NCBI RefSeq assembly: GCF_014842995.1
Contig: NZ_JACYXL010000001.1
Span: 745,183 to 809,182, forward strand
Direction of reading: 5' to 3'
Source: Rhodanobacter sp. 7MK24
GTDB taxonomy: Bacteria; Pseudomonadota; Gammaproteobacteria; Xanthomonadales; Rhodanobacteraceae
DNA length: 64,000 nucleotides
Below, piece by piece: positions 34,158-42,848 of the stretch (position 1 is its first letter; the number at the start of each line of letters is the position of its first letter). The position numbers were made by a program, and so were the translations under genes. The notes beneath the pieces were generated by a model. That model saw nothing but the letters and a program-made list of their open reading frames with translations, had not been told where the DNA came from and searched no databases.

Positions 34158-34637
34158 ATGCCTACTGTCGATCAAGTCCTTGAGGCTGTTCATGGTGCCC
34201 TGAGGGAATTCAAGATGGAAATGCCGTCCTTGAACTCGCTCATAAGTACTCAGTTGACTTCGCCAAAACTGTCGTGCGTAAATTTCGCAGGGGCCATTTT
34301 GGAGCGGCTGAGTGCGAATCCGCAAGAATGGCCTTGCTCGCAATATATTTATCCATCAGGTTTGTTTCTCAATGTCACTTTGATGGGCGATCCGTCGGAA
34401 TATAATCATGGGTTCTGTGTCTATTTCTATAATAATGTGGCCTATGTGATACAGGCTTTCCTTGATCACAAAATCAGACTTATAACCCCAATGGGCGTCG
34501 ATGTATTTGTCGCGAACATAGTAAAGCTGAGGAGCGGCAGGCGAGAAGATGTTGCTGCGGGTTACGCGGGAATATCATCCGTAGACATTTCCGCCAAAAA
34601 TTATGCATTGAACGCAATGTATGTTTTTAAGGCCTGA
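34158..34637 (+). CDS. Low-GC hypothetical protein with Cys/His arrangement
   Basis: 159 residues and the lowest GC gene in the window (about 45%), a sign of recent transfer. Cys40 (KLSCVNFAGAILERL) begins a helix, His84 lies in a strand (EYNHGFCVYFYNN) and Gln99/Asp103 follow (YVIQAFLDHK), a faint echo of a papain-like catalytic order like that in the 32699 gene. No homologue recognised. AAAAGGAAG precedes the ATG. It may be an effector, or the immunity protein of one of its two neighbours. Confidence 0.5.
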   Translation: MPTVDQVLEAVHGALREFKMEMPSLNSLISTQLTSPKLSCVNFAGAILERLSANPQEWPCSQYIYPSGLFLNVTLMGDPSEYNHGFCVYFYNNVAYVIQAFLDHKIRLITPMGVDVFVANIVKLRSGRREDVAAGYAGISSVDISAKNYALNAMYVFKA

Positions 34638-34948
34638 TCTTGAAATACAAGAGCTAATTTATCTAAAGAGTGCCGTAGGCTCACGGAGCCTGGGTTTGCG
34701 CTAAGGTGTGCGCTTCCGTCCAGTATGCGGGCGACGCGTAAATCCTTCCTTCAAACGAGAGACCGAAACGGGGGCGAAGTGCACCTCTCGGATTGCTTGG
34801 AACCTTGCGTGGTCACCCGATTTTGAGTGGCCCGGAGCGCAGGAGAAAGACGCAGAGAATCATTGCCTTCGGCGATGCGAAAAATGGCCCTGCGTGCCTT
34901 CGCCGGCACTCGCGCCTTTTTCATGGCTAGCCGCAGTAGATGCCGGCC
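34638..34948. other. Intergenic region after effector-like locus 2
   Basis: 311 bases between converging genes. A short hairpin aggctc-acg-gagcct lies at 34677-34691 without a T run. Base composition rises back to the genome level after 34720. Nothing else seen. Confidence 0.55.
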
Positions 34949-35353
34949 TCAGTCCGGGTCCTTGTCGTAACGCGTGATGCCTTCGGGCAGCTGCACCCAT
35001 GCGTGCCGGCGGCATTCGTAAACCGAATCCTGCGGCGGCGGAAAGTCGGGATCGGCGAAGGCGCCCACCGCTACCATCACGAAGGCGTCGTTGCCTTCCT
35101 CGGTGTGGAACACTTGGCTGCCACACACCGGGCAGAAGCGGAAACGGAAGCTGGCGCCCTGGTCGCCGGTGCGTACGAACTCGGTGGCTGTGCCTTCGAT
35201 TTTCCAGGGCGCTGCGTAGCCAGCCAGCGCCGCAAATACGCTGCCGGTACGCCGCTGACAGGCCAGGCAGTGGCAGACGCCGGCGCCCAGCGTCCGGCCC
35301 TGGACTTCGATACGCAGTTGCCCGCAGTAGCAGGAGGCGGTTCGGCTTTCCAT
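34949..35353 (-). CDS. GFA family (CENP-V/Gfa-like) zinc protein
   Basis: 134 residues, usual length. Zinc-binding motifs are in order: CYCGQLRI near the N-terminus, CHCLACQRRTGS (27-38) and FCPVCGSQVFH (73-83). The GFA fold binds zinc and in founding members glutathione; most members have no known substrate. No clear operon partner. Confidence 0.92.
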   Translation of the reverse strand: MESRTASCYCGQLRIEVQGRTLGAGVCHCLACQRRTGSVFAALAGYAAPWKIEGTATEFVRTGDQGASFRFRFCPVCGSQVFHTEEGNDAFVMVAVGAFADPDFPPPQDSVYECRRHAWVQLPEGITRYDKDPD

Positions 35354-35409
35354 CGGATACCTCGGCGACGGTTTCGGGATGCCTCACGCACGGCGAACGG
35401 CGGCGAATT

Positions 35410-35495
35410 CAGCGCGATGCAGTCGATCATCGACGCGCTCTAGGAAGCTGTCATCCGCCGGCAGGGTGCGAGGTGGCGCAGGCGGAAGCGTGTGA
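35410..35495 (+). pseudogene. Duplicated 3' end of a RIO-kinase-like gene
   Basis: About 86 bases (tcagcgcgatgcagtcgatc ... gtgtga) align with the tail of the gene at 2-286 (codons around VMQSIIDAREEAVIRQQGRE), at roughly 80% identity by eye. The reading frame is broken by ctctag where the intact gene has a Glu-containing run. No upstream kinase sequence is present, so it is a fragment. Confidence 0.72.
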
Positions 35496-35527
35496 AGCTG
35501 GCACCTCTCGGTGCGCGATAGTACCGG

Positions 35528-35629
35528 TCAGCTCTTGGCGGCCTTCTTGGCGGTCTTTTCGGCTTTCTTTTCCTTGGCCGTCTTCAAGGGCTTCTTCTTG
35601 TCACTTTTTTTCTGGTTCATGCCTTTCAT
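35528..35629 (-). CDS. 33-residue lysine-rich basic peptide
   Basis: The frame MKGMNQKKSDKKKPLKTAKE and on to AAKKAAKS* has 14 lysines in 33 residues and repeated AxxKAxKKA-type steps, like other small xanthomonad basic proteins that may bind nucleic acid or polyphosphate. GGAG lies seven bases before the ATG. Too short for standard gene finders but has a good ribosome site and strong bias. Function unknown. Confidence 0.55.
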   Translation of the reverse strand: MKGMNQKKSDKKKPLKTAKEKKAEKTAKKAAKS

Positions 35630-35851
35630 GGGGTGCTCCTGCGGGCGTGGATTCGCCGCGGAATCATGGTGACAGCTTTGGGCTGTGCCGGGTCCTTTTT
35701 CTTTCAGCGGACGTCACGCGTGGCGGCCCGGCATCGAATGCGAACCTGCCGGGGTTGCGGCGGACCGCGCTTGCAGGCGGCGGGGACGAATTGGGCGAGC
35801 AGAGAAAGCATGATGCCTGGACGGCGGTTCCGCCGGATGGATCGGCTGTGC

Positions 35852-36406
35852 TCAGGCGACGGCGTAGTCGCCCATGCGGATATCCGGGCGGATCGGCAAC
35901 GTGAGGTCGCCCGCGATGAGTTGCAGTTCACCGTCCTGGATCAGGCATTGCAGGCGCATGCCGCGTTCACACAGGGCGGCCAGTTGCTGCATGTCGGCGT
36001 GGTCAATGGCGAGCACGCTGAGGTTGTCGTGACGCGTGAGCGTGCCGGCGATCTTGCTCCACCAGATGTCGGCGGCGTGGCCACCGTAGGCCAGCACCAC
36101 GACTTGCCGCGACTGGTTGCACGCTTTGCGCAGGCGCGTTTCATCGGGCAACCCGACGTCGATCCACAGTTCGATTTCGCCGGTATAGGCCTTGCGCCAC
36201 AGCGCCGGCTCGTCGGTGTCGCTGAGTCCCTTGCCGAACTCCAGCCGCTCGTCGGCATACAGCGCGAACGCGAGCAGGCGCGCCATCAGCCGCTCCTCGG
36301 TTTCCGACGGATGCCTCGCGAGCGTCAGCGCATGGGTGGCGTAATAGTGCCGGTCCATGTCGCTGATCGACAGTTCGGCCTTGTGGATGGTGGCGGTGAG
36401 GGCCAT
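35852..36406 (-). CDS. yaeQ: YaeQ family protein
   Basis: 184 residues, full length. MALTATIHKAELSISDMDRH then YYATHALTLARHPSETEERL and MARLLAFAL are the YaeQ start, and ELWIDVGLPDETRLRKACNQ the middle. YaeQ has a PD-(D/E)XK nuclease-like fold; reported biological roles differ and no substrate is certain. High-GC core-type gene. Confidence 0.93.
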   Translation of the reverse strand: MALTATIHKAELSISDMDRHYYATHALTLARHPSETEERLMARLLAFALYADERLEFGKGLSDTDEPALWRKAYTGEIELWIDVGLPDETRLRKACNQSRQVVVLAYGGHAADIWWSKIAGTLTRHDNLSVLAIDHADMQQLAALCERGMRLQCLIQDGELQLIAGDLTLPIRPDIRMGDYAVA

Positions 36407-36545
36407 GGGCGTATTCGAGGGAGCACAAACCGCCTATTCTACGCGGCGTTGCAGAGCGGGTGAGGAACGGAGAGTAGTGACCCTATTCCTTGGGACGCCG
36501 AAGACGCCACGTCGGCCAGGCCCGGTCGGCCACGGTGCCCGCACG

Positions 36546-36940
36546 ATGAGTGCGCAATCTCCCACCAGGACCATTGGCCTGCATGCCTATGACGACATGC
36601 AGGCTAGGATCTTGCCGGCCCGCTGGACATATTTGGCGCAGCGAATTCATTTGCCCAAGATGCACCACCCTACGCGCTTTGCATCATCGGTCTGCAGTCG
36701 CGCGCAGTGCGCGCGTAGTAGTACGGCCTGTCTGTCGTGCCTGCATACACGCTGGATGACGTGCCGCCACTGGATACGCCGCTGATACCTGGCGGTATCG
36801 CGGCGCACCTGCTTTCCATGGCGATGCGCGCCTGCTTGACTGGTTGCGCGAACGCGCGCAGGACACGCGGCGCATCGTTTCGGTCTGCATCGATGCGTAC
36901 GTGCTGGCGGCGGGGCTGCCCGATTTGCGACCACCTGTCC
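36546..36940 (+). pseudogene. Decayed GlxA-type AraC family regulator
   Basis: Three blocks in order match the DJ-1/PfpI-like half of GlxA regulators but in different frames: RTIGLHAYDDMQA (36576 region, compare RTIGLLAYDDVQAL), VPPLDTPLIPGG (about 36760-36795) and LLDWLRERAQDTRRIVSVCI with DAYVLAAGLPDLRP (36826-36935). The C-terminal AraC DNA-binding domain is absent; the sequence stops at the tgtccctgacacttt repeat and then the hydrolase gene. At least one frameshift and a truncation. Confidence 0.65.
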
Positions 36941-36963
36941 CTGACACTTTCATCCGGCGCGCG

Positions 36964-38037
36964 CTAGAGATGGCCGGCGAAGAACGCTTCCGCGGTGGCG
37001 ATCGCGGTGGCATGGGTGCGCTGCTGCGGCACGCGGATGTGCTGGCAGATCGGCTCTTGCTGTTGGCCCTGTGCCGTGCAGTCGGCGAGGAAGTCGTAAT
37101 GGCCGACGCCGGGCAGGGCTTTCAGGGTGGCGTGGGGCAGCAGGGTTGCGGCGAGCTTGCCGTTGCTGGCAGGCGGGGCCACCGGGTCGGCCTCGCCGAG
37201 CAGGATGCTCACCGGAGTGTCCAGCGTGTGCAGGCTGGCAGGAGCCATCGCCTCGATACCGCCGGGTGCCATCACGAACACCGCGCGGACACCGGGGATC
37301 GCGTAATCGTCGCCGGCGTGTTTCGCCAGCGCCGCCATCGCCGGCGCCTTCAATGCCTGCTCGCGGGCCGCCAAGGTCTGGTCGGGCGCCTCGGCCTGCG
37401 CGGCACACGTGGCGTCGGTGGCGTGCGATCGACAGAACTGGATGTAGTGGTCGATGTCGACCCGAGCGCCAGCACTCACCAGGGCCGCGAGGCCTCCCAT
37501 CGAAAAGCCCGCCACGCCCACGCGCTGCGCGTCGAGATGCGGGCCGATGAGGGCGTCGTCCTTGGCTGCATCGAGGGCCACGCGCAGGTCCACCGCGCGA
37601 TCCCACACCAGCAGGCCGCCGGTCATGGTCATCGGATCGCGCCCGTTGGTGCCGGGGTGGTCCACCGCGATCACCACGTCGCCGGCACGCGCCAGCGCGG
37701 TGCCGAACCAGGCCATGATCCTTGCGGTGCCACCGAAGCCGTGCGAGAGCAGGATCACCGGATGCCGGCCCGGCGCGAAGGGCGCATCGGCGGCGGCGCT
37801 GCCGGCGTCGAACACCGGATGGTCCGGCGGACCGATCTGCAGCGGCGTCTCGGCGACGTTGCCGGCCGCGGGATACCACACGGTGATGCGCAGTTCGTCG
37901 CGATGTTGCGCGTCGCGCAGCGCGGCGCTCGGCGTATGCGCCACGCGATGGGTTTCGCCCACCGTGCCGGCGCGGGCCAGGGTGCAGACGCCCAGCGATG
38001 CGGCGGCCAGGGCAAGGAGAAGAGTGCGTGCGGTCAT
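36964..38037 (-). CDS. Secreted alpha/beta hydrolase (PAF-acetylhydrolase/dienelactone-hydrolase-like)
   Basis: 357 residues from ATG 38037 (MTARTLLLALAAASLG). Signal peptide with cleavage near ARA. HGFGG forms the oxyanion region, the nucleophile is Ser in VAGFSMGG, the acid is Asp in GEADPVAPP and the His is in GVGHYDFLADC. The layout matches periplasmic lipases or esterases of the platelet-activating-factor acetylhydrolase-like group. It lies 31 bases downstream of the AraC/GyrI gene and may be co-transcribed with it. Confidence 0.87.
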   Translation of the reverse strand: MTARTLLLALAAASLGVCTLARAGTVGETHRVAHTPSAALRDAQHRDELRITVWYPAAGNVAETPLQIGPPDHPVFDAGSAAADAPFAPGRHPVILLSHGFGGTARIMAWFGTALARAGDVVIAVDHPGTNGRDPMTMTGGLLVWDRAVDLRVALDAAKDDALIGPHLDAQRVGVAGFSMGGLAALVSAGARVDIDHYIQFCRSHATDATCAAQAEAPDQTLAAREQALKAPAMAALAKHAGDDYAIPGVRAVFVMAPGGIEAMAPASLHTLDTPVSILLGEADPVAPPASNGKLAATLLPHATLKALPGVGHYDFLADCTAQGQQQEPICQHIRVPQQRTHATAIATAEAFFAGHL

Positions 38038-38068
38038 GCGGTCCTCGTCGAAGGTGATGGCGGGGGAG

Positions 38069-38899
38069 TCAGGTTTGCAGCGGCAGCCAGATCTCGACGT
38101 CGCCACTGCCGGTGGTGTCGTTGAAATCGGCCCCGTATTTCTCGAAATCGGGCGCATCGGCCACCTGCAGGCCCGAGCGCGGCAGCCAGTCGTTGACGAA
38201 GGTCTGCCAGGTGTGGCGGATCTCCGAGATATGGCCGTGATGGGTGGCTACCACGTACTCGCGGGCCGGCAGCCGCAGGGTGCTGAGCGCGGGATCCAGA
38301 CCGCCGAAGCCCGGCACGTCCACGCCGGCGATGTACTCGAAGCTGCCCTCGTCGTCGCTGTTGCAGCACACGCCGTATGCAGTCTGCCGTTTCGGCAGGG
38401 CGGCCGAGAAATGCAGCGACAGGCGCTGCCACTGCGCGGGAATGCCCTGTGTCGTGTCGGATGTGTAGCGGCAGCCGAGCCCGGCGATGAAGCGCGTGTC
38501 GTCATGCGCAAGGCGGGGCTCGTCCAATGTCGCGCGTACGCCGTCAGCGGTGCGCCAGGGTTCGACCAGCGCCAGACCGGTCACCGAGCCGCGCTCGCGT
38601 ACGCTGGCCGGGCTCAGGCCGAACTGTTCGCCGAAAGCGCGCGTGAAAGCCTCGTGCGAGCCGTAGCCGCTGGCCAGCGCCACCTCCAGGATGTCCGGTG
38701 CGCCGCCGGCCAGGCGACGCGCGGCTTCGGTCATCCGGCGGCCGCGCAGGTAGCGCACCACCGAACAGCCGGTCATCGCCGGGAACAACCGCGCCAGATG
38801 GAACGGTGAGACCCCGGCCACCTCGGCGATGCGACCCAGCGACAGATCCTCGCTGTAGTGGCTTTCAATGAACCAGAGCGCTTTTTCGGCAGCAGCCAT
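38069..38899 (-). CDS. AraC family regulator with GyrI-like effector domain
   Basis: 276 residues from ATG 38899. The N-terminal AraC DNA-binding domain has two helix-turn-helix units (LSLGRIAEVAGVSPFHLARL; LEVALASGYGSHEAFTRAF then GLSP). The C-terminal half (about 125-276) is a GyrI/SOUL-like ligand domain (EYIAGVDVPGFGG, GHISEIRHTWQTFV, DFEKYGADFND), as in Rob-type and SbmC-like regulators of drug or toxin resistance. Upstream of and probably in one transcript with the alpha/beta hydrolase. Confidence 0.9.
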   Translation of the reverse strand: MAAAEKALWFIESHYSEDLSLGRIAEVAGVSPFHLARLFPAMTGCSVVRYLRGRRMTEAARRLAGGAPDILEVALASGYGSHEAFTRAFGEQFGLSPASVRERGSVTGLALVEPWRTADGVRATLDEPRLAHDDTRFIAGLGCRYTSDTTQGIPAQWQRLSLHFSAALPKRQTAYGVCCNSDDEGSFEYIAGVDVPGFGGLDPALSTLRLPAREYVVATHHGHISEIRHTWQTFVNDWLPRSGLQVADAPDFEKYGADFNDTTGSGDVEIWLPLQT

Positions 38900-39038
38900 C
38901 CCTGAAACCCGGCGGTGGAATCGAGGGATGCAGGGTAACCGCAGCCTCGACGGCCGCGTTTGATCGTTCTTGCGGGCGATTCGGTCCGTGGAAGAAAAAG
39001 GGAAGCAGAGCGCACTTTTCCCCGTGACGGGGGAAGGG

Positions 39039-39065
39039 GGTGCCAGCGATTTTCTCGCTGGCACC
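39039..39065 (-). terminator. Hairpin after the 39797-39078 gene
   Basis: Perfect 11-base stem ggtgccagcga / tcgctggcacc with a ttttc loop, 13 bases beyond the stop. No clean T run follows on the minus strand, so termination may be partial. Confidence 0.5.
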
Positions 39066-39077
39066 GGCACGCGTCGA

Positions 39078-39797
39078 TTACGGCTTGGGCACCAGCTCGC
39101 CCGTCACCTTGCCGTTGGCGTCCAGCATCTGCAGCGACGGCGAGCCGTCCTTGGCGACCTTCATCACGATGCGCGGATGGCCCTGCAGGTCGTCCATGGC
39201 GAGCTGCACGCTGCCGTCGGTGTCGCGGCCGAGCACCATGCGCTTGGTCGGGCCGCCATGTTCGGCGAAGAACGCCTTCATCCGGGTTTGCTGCTGATCC
39301 GACGGCAGGCTCTTGATGGAATCCATTAGCTGGATTTCGTCCAGGATCGAATAGTCGGGATAGTCGTTGAACTGCAGCCTGGTATAGCGGCCGTCCTTTT
39401 CCTGGTGGGAATCCAGCGCCATGGTCTGGTCCTGCTCATAGGCGTCGAAGGACAGATGGCCGTGCGACTCCTTGGTGCCGTCCTTGTCCTTCTCGCCGCC
39501 GAAGATCAGGCCGCCGTTCTCGGTGCCCTCGTCGTTGTAGAAGATCATGCCGGCGGCCTTGCGGCTGGGGTGCGGGTATTCCTTGCCCTTGATGATGATG
39601 CCCGGCTCAGTGGCGGCATCGGAGATCACCAGACGCAGCGTGCCGTCCGGCTCGCGCACGTTGATGCGGTGCACGTCCAGTTCGTCTAGCGACAGTTTGC
39701 GGGGTGCGAGCGCAAAGCCGCTCAGCACCGTGGCGGCGAATACCACGGTGAGCACGCCGGCATAGATCGTCAGGAAACGCTGGCCGATGGGTTGCAT
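39078..39797 (-). CDS. Membrane-anchored hypothetical protein
   Basis: 239 residues from ATG 39797. One N-terminal transmembrane helix (about 9-31) and a periplasmic beta-rich domain with LDELDVHRINVREPDGTLRL, IFYNDEGTENGGLIFGGEKD and HGHLSFDAYEQDQT. The pattern DVHRINV.E.DG..R.VIS and YND.G.E.GGL is familiar from conserved xanthomonad proteins of unknown role. GAGG seven bases upstream of the ATG. Confidence 0.72.
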   Translation of the reverse strand: MQPIGQRFLTIYAGVLTVVFAATVLSGFALAPRKLSLDELDVHRINVREPDGTLRLVISDAATEPGIIIKGKEYPHPSRKAAGMIFYNDEGTENGGLIFGGEKDKDGTKESHGHLSFDAYEQDQTMALDSHQEKDGRYTRLQFNDYPDYSILDEIQLMDSIKSLPSDQQQTRMKAFFAEHGGPTKRMVLGRDTDGSVQLAMDDLQGHPRIVMKVAKDGSPSLQMLDANGKVTGELVPKP

Positions 39798-40109
39798 GGG
39801 CTTACCTCTTCGTTGTCGGGCGGGATACCCGGCATGGTCACACGGATCGCCTGGATGCGGCGGCATGAGCCTTCGGATTTGCCGATCCCGTGGGCAAATC
39901 TGATTTGCCGGGAATCAGCCGGCCCTTGGGCGCCCCCGGCCAGAGCCATCGTAGGGATGCGTGCTTGCGTGGCAGCCAGCCTTCCCGTCGATGCCGCTGC
40001 TGCACGCCGATGCCTTGGCCGAACGCATTAAACCCTGCGCGGCGTCTGGGCATCACATGACAAACCGCCGGCTACGTTTACCGGATTCCCCTGTCGAAAG
40101 GCTACCTCG
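39798..40109. other. Divergent intergenic region
   Basis: 312 bases between the minus-strand 39797 gene and the plus-strand MBL hydrolase gene. No repeat, hairpin or coding pattern was recognised. Confidence 0.55.
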
Positions 40110-41114
40110 ATGAAATTCCTGCTTGGTGTCTTGCTCGCCGCTGGACTGTTGGCGGCGGCCCCATCCGCAAGGTCGCAGCTTGTGCCCGGTTCGGTGGCTA
40201 TGCACTGGGATGAAGGTGCGGACGACTGCACCGCGAAGCCGCATCCGCCCATCCAGGTGCATCCGTACAACGACCGTACCTATGTTTTGCGCGAGAACCT
40301 GTGTGCCACCTTCGAGGCGCCCTTCATGTATTTGCTGGTGGGCTCCCACAGAGCGCTGTTGATCGACACGGGCGACGTGGCCGACCCGGGACGAATGCCG
40401 CTGGCACAGACGGTCATGGGACTGCTGCCGGGTAAGGGGGCATCGAAGATGCCTTTGATCGTGGTCCACACGCATGGCCACCTGGACCATCGCGCCGGCG
40501 ATCCGCAGTTCGAGCACCTGCCTGACGCGACGGTGGTTCCCGCCGATCTCGATCACGTCCGATCCTATTTCCATTTCACCGACTGGCCCAACGGCGTTGC
40601 CCAGATCGATCTCGGCGACCGGACCGTCGACGTGTTGCCGGTTCCCGGCCACTACCCTTCGCACATCGCGTTCTACGACCGCAATACCGGTCTTTTCTTC
40701 TCCGGGGATTTTTTCCTGCCGGGTCGCCTGTTGATCGACAACACCGCCGCGGCCCAGGCCAGCGCGAAGCGCGCGGTGGACTTCGTCGAGAACCGCCCGA
40801 TCAGCTATGTGCTGGGCGGCCATGTCGAGATGAACCGTGCCGGTGAAACCTTCCCGTTCGGGTCCACCCATCATCCGGACGAACATGCGCTGCCGATGAC
40901 CAAGGCGGACTTGTTGCGTCTTCCGGCCATCCTGGATGGATTCAACGGCCTCTATGCCGAGCACGACGGTTTCACCATCATCCATCAGCCGCACGAACTG
41001 ATGGCATTGGGTCTTGCAGCCTTTCTGATACTCGTTCTGGCGATCATGCTGGTGCGCTGGTTGGTGCGCCGCTGGAGAAGCATCCGACGGCGGCGTGCAC
41101 TTGCTCCGGCTTGA
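40110..41114 (+). CDS. Exported metallo-beta-lactamase-fold hydrolase with C-terminal membrane anchor
   Basis: 334 residues. Signal peptide (cleavage after ARS), metal motif HTHGHLDH (about 125-132), then VPGHYPSHIAFYD, SGDFFLPG and VLGGHVEMN supply the remaining His and Asp ligands of a two-metal MBL site. A transmembrane helix near residues 300-320 followed by RRWRSIRRRRA anchors the C-terminus, so the enzyme is periplasmic. Substrate not predictable; lactonase, thioesterase or phosphodiesterase are possible. Terminator 36 bases downstream. Confidence 0.87.
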   Translation: MKFLLGVLLAAGLLAAAPSARSQLVPGSVAMHWDEGADDCTAKPHPPIQVHPYNDRTYVLRENLCATFEAPFMYLLVGSHRALLIDTGDVADPGRMPLAQTVMGLLPGKGASKMPLIVVHTHGHLDHRAGDPQFEHLPDATVVPADLDHVRSYFHFTDWPNGVAQIDLGDRTVDVLPVPGHYPSHIAFYDRNTGLFFSGDFFLPGRLLIDNTAAAQASAKRAVDFVENRPISYVLGGHVEMNRAGETFPFGSTHHPDEHALPMTKADLLRLPAILDGFNGLYAEHDGFTIIHQPHELMALGLAAFLILVLAIMLVRWLVRRWRSIRRRRALAPA

Positions 41115-41149
41115 CGACGCGACGCCTGCGACGCGCCTGCCGCAAAAGC

Positions 41150-41175
41150 AAAGGCCCGCATTGTTGCGGGCCTTT
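41150..41175 (+). terminator. Rho-independent terminator after the MBL hydrolase
   Basis: Stem aaaggcccgca / tgcgggccttt with a four-base loop; nearly symmetric, so it may also end the minus-strand 41424 gene. Confidence 0.85.
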
Positions 41176-41196
41176 CAGTGAGTGCCTGTGGATGTC

Positions 41197-41424
41197 TCAA
41201 ACGTGGGGCTGATGCCTGTCCTTCACCTCACGAAGAAGTTCAAGCAAATGCTCCCGTTGTGCGCGCTGCTTCAGTTCCTGCGCTTCAAGCAATTGTTGCC
41301 GCCTCGTCATCGGCCGCAAAGGCCGGTCGGATGCTGCCGTCGATGACGGATGCATGATATGCGTGAAGTAATTGACCCATGTCCGGAAGCGCCGCGGCGA
41401 TTGGGGTTGCGATTCGAGTGTCAT
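41197..41424 (-). CDS. Small basic hypothetical protein
   Basis: 75 residues from ATG 41424 with GAGGG upstream; a longer frame reaches 41529. The C-terminal half is a Arg/Gln/Leu-rich helix (RRQQLLEAQELKQRAQREHL). A terminator immediately follows the stop, which favours a real gene. No family recognised and the codon pattern is only moderately convincing. Confidence 0.42.
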   Translation of the reverse strand: MTLESQPQSPRRFRTWVNYFTHIMHPSSTAASDRPLRPMTRRQQLLEAQELKQRAQREHLLELLREVKDRHQPHV

Positions 41425-41630
41425 GGACGGGGGCCCTCGCATAGCCAGAGCAACAAATCTGCGCCAGCGATCGTTAGCCGGCAGTGATGTTATCGATAAG
41501 GCCTCTGGCGCCCGTGATGTTCGGCGCATGGAAAGGGTGCCGGGACGGCTTCTGACCTGGCTACCTTGGTCCGGGCATGCCGTGCCCCCATGGTTTCAGG
41601 GAAGCGGTTGGCGATGACGGAGAGCGGAAC

Positions 41631-42767
41631 ATGAAATCCTTCGGCAAGGCGCCGCAGGGCGAGCGGCTGGAGCGTTTGCGCGATCTGCCGATGTGGGACG
41701 GCGAACACCTGCGCAATATCCATCCGGTGCTGCCCGGCCTGCGCGATCCGCAGGCGGCGCGGCCGACGCTGCGCGAGTTTCTGTGCGGCGACGACAACCG
41801 CACGCCGCCGGAGCCCTTGCCCGCGCACGACCCGCGCGCGGCATGGCTGCGCAGGCCGTCGAGCGGGTTGCGCGCCACCTGGCTGGGGCATTCCACGGTG
41901 CTGCTGGAGATCGATGGGTGGCGGGTCCTCACCGATCCGGTGTGGGGCCAACGCGCCTCGCCGTTCACCCTGCTCGGGCCGAAGCGTTTCCAGCCGGTGC
42001 CGGTCGGGCTGCGCGACCTGCCCGCGATCGATGCCGTGGTCATCTCGCACGATCATTACGATTACTTGGACTATCCGACGATACGCGCGCTGGCGAAGTC
42101 GAAGGTGCCGTTCGTCACTTCGCTGGGCGTCGGCGCCCATCTCGAAAGCTGGGGCATCGAACCTTCCCGCATCACCGAACTGGTCTGGTGGCAAAGCCAC
42201 CGCGTGCTCGGCACGGGTCTCACCATTACCGCCGCGCCTTCGCAGCATTTCTCCGGCCGCGGCCTGAAGGATCGCAACCAGACCCTGTGGTCGTCGATGG
42301 TGATGGCGGGCGAGCGCCACCGCGTGTTTTTCAGCGGCGATACGGGTCTCACCACGGAATACGAATCCATCCGCGACAGGCTTGGCCCGTTCGACCTGGT
42401 GATGCTCGAGGTCGGTGCGTTCCACCCCTCCTGGGGTGACATCCATCTGGGTCCCGCCAATGCGCTCGCGGCGCATCGCCTGCTCGGCGGCGGCGTGCTG
42501 ATGCCGGTGCACTGGGGCACGTTCGCACTGTCCACGCATGCCTGGGACGAGCCGGTCGAAGACCTGCTCGCCTTGGCCGATCCCAACGGCACCGCACTGC
42601 TGTTGCCGCGTCTCGGCGAGCCGGTCGAGCCGGTCGAACGGCGCGAAGTGCAGCCTTGGTGGCGGCACGGACAGCCTGTCGGCGATAGGTCTTTAACCAG
42701 ATCCGGGTCGCCCGAACCGGCTATCAACGAGCAGCTGAGCGACCAGTTACCCTGGCCGCTGGATTGA
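41631..42767 (+). CDS. MBL fold hydrolase of the NAPE-PLD/UlaG type
   Basis: 378 residues from ATG 41631 (GGAG upstream). TWLGHSTVLLEIDGWRVLTD and PVWGQRASPF are the start of the NAPE-PLD-like family; the metal motif is ISHDHYDYLD, with further ligands in AAPSQHFSGRG, FFSGDTGL and MPVHWGTFALS. Cytoplasmic or membrane-associated phosphodiesterase; bacterial relatives include RomA-like outer-membrane regulators. Substrate unknown. Confidence 0.9.
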   Translation: MKSFGKAPQGERLERLRDLPMWDGEHLRNIHPVLPGLRDPQAARPTLREFLCGDDNRTPPEPLPAHDPRAAWLRRPSSGLRATWLGHSTVLLEIDGWRVLTDPVWGQRASPFTLLGPKRFQPVPVGLRDLPAIDAVVISHDHYDYLDYPTIRALAKSKVPFVTSLGVGAHLESWGIEPSRITELVWWQSHRVLGTGLTITAAPSQHFSGRGLKDRNQTLWSSMVMAGERHRVFFSGDTGLTTEYESIRDRLGPFDLVMLEVGAFHPSWGDIHLGPANALAAHRLLGGGVLMPVHWGTFALSTHAWDEPVEDLLALADPNGTALLLPRLGEPVEPVERREVQPWWRHGQPVGDRSLTRSGSPEPAINEQLSDQLPWPLD

Positions 42768-42848
42768 GCGGGAAAACGGAGCTGAGCACTTTTCGATGAT
42801 CGACGCACCCGCTTCGCCCGATTGCCGCGATGGCAACCGGGCGGAGTT

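Noticed and set aside
36964-38124. Plus-strand frame at 36844-38124 as a gene
   Set aside because: Apart from its first ~40 codons, which belong to the GlxA remnant, it is antisense to the alpha/beta hydrolase gene.
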